Below the pieces are notes generated by a model. It was not told the origin of the DNA and made no database searches. It saw only the letters and a list, made by a program, of their open reading frames with translations. 7,295 bases of DNA from Deltaproteobacteria bacterium (GTDB lineage: Bacteria > Desulfobacterota > Desulfobacteria > Desulfobacterales > ETH-SRB1), in the NCBI GenBank assembly GCA_030611115.1, contig JAUWQK010000074.1:1-7295 (forward strand), read 5' to 3'. Shown here one piece after another: positions 4,631 to 7,295 of this stretch. Every line of letters starts with the position of its first letter. Within the stretch, counting starts at the first letter, position 1. The position numbers and the translations under genes are program-made.

Positions 4631-7295
4631 ATGGCTGATTTTAAGAACAGTTTTGGAACAAAATCCACCTTAAACACTTTAGATGGTCAAGTTAATTATT
4701 TCAGTCTCAGCAAATTAGCAGATTCCGGTTTTACTGGAATTGACCGATTGCCCTTTAGCATAAAAATCCTGCTTGAAAACCTTGTTAGAAATGAAGACGG
4801 CAATATTATAACAACAAATGATATAGAAAATATGGCCGGATGGAATGCTGATGTCCCGGTATATTATGAAGTACCTTTTATGCCTGCCCGCATACTGCTG
4901 CAAGATTTTACCGGAGTCCCCTCTTTGGTGGATATGGCTGGTATGCGTGAAGCTGCAAAACGTTTGCAAATAAATCCAATAAAGATAAATCCTCATATTC
5001 CTGTTGAGCTGGTCATAGACCACTCGATTCAGGTTGATTCTTTTGGGTCCAAAGAATCTTTTGAATATAATGTTGAAAAAGAATTCAAACGTAATTTTGA
5101 GCGATACACCTTTTTGCGATGGGGCCAGAAAAATTTCGAGAATTTAAGCGTCGTACCTCCAGCCACGGGTATAATACACCAGGTAAACCTGGAATATCTT
5201 GCAAGAGTTATATTTGTCAAAAATAATGACGGCCGGAGGATGGCTTTCCCTGACACCCTTGTCGGCCTTGATTCACATACAACAATGATCAATGGAATCG
5301 GTGTGCTCGGCTGGGGCGTCGGAGGTATAGAGGCGGAAGCTGTTATGCTGGGCAGCCCATATTATCTGCTTACTCCACAAGTGACAGGTTTTGAATTAAC
5401 CGGCAATCTTCCTGAAGGCACAACAGCCACGGATCTGGTGCTCACCATTACCGAGTTGCTGCGAAAAAAAGGAGTGGTTGGAAAATTTGTCGAATTCTTT
5501 GGACCCGGCGTTAATGCCTTAAGCCTGGAAGATCGTGCTACCATAGCAAATATGGCTCCTGAATATGGTGCAACAATGGGTTTTTTTCCTGTGGATGATG
5601 AAACAATAAAATACCTTCGTTTAACCGGTCGCTCTGAAAAAGTTATTACCCTGATAGAAAGCTATTGTAAAAAACAGGGGCTTTTCAGAACAGAAACAAC
5701 GGAAGATCCGCTTTTTAACGATACAATCCATCTTAACATGAGCGACATAGAGCCGAGCATGGCAGGCCCAAGACGTCCACAAGAAAGAATTCCTCTTTCT
5801 AAAATTAAAAAGACTTTTTTAAATGACTTTAAGGAGGCATCTTCAACTGACGGATTATCTACGGAAGTTAGTATGAAAAATGAAATTGATGTAGATATGC
5901 ATGGCAAAAAATTTAAGCTCAACCACGGATCAGTTGTAATTGCATCAATCACAAGCTGTACTAATACATCAAATCCAAATGTCCTGATCGGCGCAGGACT
6001 GCTGGCCAAAAAAGCCGTTGAACGCGGACTATCAGTAAAACCATGGGTCAAAACCAGCTTTGCTCCAGGATCAAAAGCTGCAATCAATTATCTAAAAGCA
6101 GCGGAGCTTATGCCGTATCTTGAGGCTTTAAAGTTCCATCTTGTGGCATATGGATGTGCTACCTGTATTGGAAACAGCGGCCCTCTGCCAAAGGCAGTGG
6201 CTGATGCGGTAAAAGACCATGACCTTGTGGCAGCTTCCGTCATTAGCGGCAACCGTAATTTTGAAGGAAGAATTTCTCCTCTTACCAGAGCCAATTTCCT
6301 TGCTTCACCGGCATTAGTCATTGCTTTTGCTATTTCCGGAAAAGTTACCATTGATTTTGATAAAGAACCAATTGCATTGGATAACAACGACAAGCCTGTA
6401 TATCTTCGTGAAATCTGGCCGTCAACGAAAGAAATTAAAGACACTGTGAAAAGAGTTATACTCCCTGAAATGTATAAAAAAGCTTATGAAAATGCGTTTG
6501 AAGGATCAAATCAATGGAAAACTCTTCCTGTTCCTGAAGGAACTCTTTTTAATTGGGACTCAAAATCCACATACATCAAAGAACCCCCTTTTTTAAAAGA
6601 CTTAAACAAAACAATTCCTGAACTTCAGGATATAAAAGGAGCCAGGATTCTGGCATTGTTAGGCGATAGTATAACAACCGATCACATATCGCCGGCAGGG
6701 GCAATTCCGGTTGACAGCCCGGCAGGGGCATATCTTATCGACCAGGGTTTAACTCCTTCTGAATTTAATTCGTTTGGTTCGCGTCGCGGGAATCATGAAG
6801 TAATGCTGAGAGGAACATTTGGAAATATCCGCTTGAAAAACAAGCTTGTACCCGGCATTGACGGCGGCTGGACGGTTTTTTTACCAGATGGTCAAAAAAT
6901 GACAATATATGAAGCGGCAATGCAATACCAAAAAGAAGCTACGCCATTGCTTGTAATTGCAGGTAAAAACTACGGTACCGGCAGTTCACGCGACTGGGCC
7001 GCCAAGGGAACATATCTCATGGGTATTAAGGCGGTAATTGCTGAAAGTTTTGAACGCATACACAGAAGCAATTTGATATGTATGGGAATATTGCCCCTTC
7101 AGTTTAAACAAGGTGAAAACCATAAATCCCTGGGCTTAGATGGGACAGAGATTTATGAAGTAGCTGGAATAGAAAATAAATTTGAGCCGTTAAAGGAACT
7201 CAGTGTTTTTGCTCAAGGAAAAGACAATAAAAGAACTGAGTTCCAGGTCATTGCTAGAATTGATTCTCCAATAGAACTCAGTTACTACAGGCATG
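4631..7295 (+). CDS. acnA: Aconitate hydratase AcnA (last few codons missing)
   Basis: Cytoplasmic [4Fe-4S] enzyme that isomerises citrate to isocitrate via cis-aconitate. The frame is open without a stop for 888 codons to the right edge. E. coli AcnA is 891 residues and continues about 15 residues past the point matching the edge, so nearly all of the protein is here. Seen in order: LLENLVRNEDG (about 45-55), RILLQDFTGVP (about 85-95), DHS near 135, DSHTTMINGIG (214-224) and GVLGWGVGGIEAEA. Fe-S ligands are C443 (SITSCTNTSNP) and C509/C512 (YGCATCIGNSGPL), followed by SGNRNFEGRI. The swivel-domain motifs are GDSITTDHISPAG (678-690) and GTGSSRDWAAKG with S785, S786, R787. All expected catalytic and cluster residues are present. 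The pattern is AcnA/IRP1 type, not AcnB. It is transcribed divergently from the dsr operon and shares its control region. Role: oxidative TCA cycle or citrate-to-2-oxoglutarate biosynthesis. Confidence 0.97.
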   Translation, partial: MADFKNSFGTKSTLNTLDGQVNYFSLSKLADSGFTGIDRLPFSIKILLENLVRNEDGNIITTNDIENMAGWNADVPVYYEVPFMPARILLQDFTGVPSLVDMAGMREAAKRLQINPIKINPHIPVELVIDHSIQVDSFGSKESFEYNVEKEFKRNFERYTFLRWGQKNFENLSVVPPATGIIHQVNLEYLARVIFVKNNDGRRMAFPDTLVGLDSHTTMINGIGVLGWGVGGIEAEAVMLGSPYYLLTPQVTGFELTGNLPEGTTATDLVLTITELLRKKGVVGKFVEFFGPGVNALSLEDRATIANMAPEYGATMGFFPVDDETIKYLRLTGRSEKVITLIESYCKKQGLFRTETTEDPLFNDTIHLNMSDIEPSMAGPRRPQERIPLSKIKKTFLNDFKEASSTDGLSTEVSMKNEIDVDMHGKKFKLNHGSVVIASITSCTNTSNPNVLIGAGLLAKKAVERGLSVKPWVKTSFAPGSKAAINYLKAAELMPYLEALKFHLVAYGCATCIGNSGPLPKAVADAVKDHDLVAASVISGNRNFEGRISPLTRANFLASPALVIAFAISGKVTIDFDKEPIALDNNDKPVYLREIWPSTKEIKDTVKRVILPEMYKKAYENAFEGSNQWKTLPVPEGTLFNWDSKSTYIKEPPFLKDLNKTIPELQDIKGARILALLGDSITTDHISPAGAIPVDSPAGAYLIDQGLTPSEFNSFGSRRGNHEVMLRGTFGNIRLKNKLVPGIDGGWTVFLPDGQKMTIYEAAMQYQKEATPLLVIAGKNYGTGSSRDWAAKGTYLMGIKAVIAESFERIHRSNLICMGILPLQFKQGENHKSLGLDGTEIYEVAGIENKFEPLKELSVFAQGKDNKRTEFQVIARIDSPIELSYYRH

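Noticed and set aside
4607..4728. Near-repeat of AAATTAGCAGANTNCGG at 4607-4623 and 4712-4728 (15 of 17 bases)
   Set aside because: The second copy is ordinary aconitase coding sequence (KLADSG) and there is no flanking duplication; judged coincidental.
5662..6444. Two long open frames on the minus strand inside acnA
   Set aside because: They are antisense to an intact, fully motif-supported aconitase frame, and their translations show no recognisable domain.

Overview
The window carries the start of a sulfate-reducer respiratory operon on the minus strand and, facing away from it, an aconitase gene on the plus strand. Reading right to left from about 4354, the minus strand encodes a stand-alone RsbRD N-terminal-domain protein, then DsrM, DsrK, DsrJ and the first 204 residues of DsrO, which runs off the left edge. 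DsrP would be expected just outside. DsrMKJOP is the membrane complex that links the quinone pool to cytoplasmic sulfur reduction through DsrC and DsrAB. The DsrJ and DsrK types and the RsbRD-type gene upstream of dsrM point to a sulfate-reducing bacterium of the former Deltaproteobacteria, plausibly Desulfobacterales/Desulfobacterota. That assignment is inference from gene content. No ribosomal or other phylogenetic marker is present.

Layout: dsrO (1-614, partial, -), dsrJ (614-1024, -), dsrK (1060-2721, -), dsrM (2721-3722, -), a 101-bp gap holding a long bulged inverted repeat (3738-3809), the RsbRD-domain gene (3824-4354, -), an AT-rich divergent intergenic region (4355-4630), and acnA (4631-7295, +, its last few codons cut off by the right edge). 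M/K and J/O overlap by one base as TAATG, so translation is probably coupled. The K/J gap is 35 nt. The starts of dsrM and dsrJ are best moved 2 and 5 codons downstream of the longest ORF, because only there do Shine-Dalgarno sequences sit at normal spacing.

How the genes work together: DsrM (NarI-like dihaem b) exchanges electrons with the quinone pool and passes them to DsrK (HdrD-like Fe-S protein), which is thought to act on the DsrC disulfide/trisulfide. DsrJ (triheme c), DsrO (Tat-exported Fe-S protein) and DsrP form the periplasm-facing module. Aconitase belongs to the TCA cycle or citrate metabolism. It is a metabolic neighbour rather than part of the complex, but it shares the control region with the dsr operon.

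No mobile element, CRISPR array, tRNA or rRNA is visible. The coding genes look intact apart from the two edge truncations. The most noteworthy items are non-coding: the 17-bp bulged inverted repeat just upstream of the dsrM ribosome-binding site, and two TTGTCAA-centred palindromes upstream of acnA. The RsbRD-domain gene without a STAS partner is the least understood gene here.
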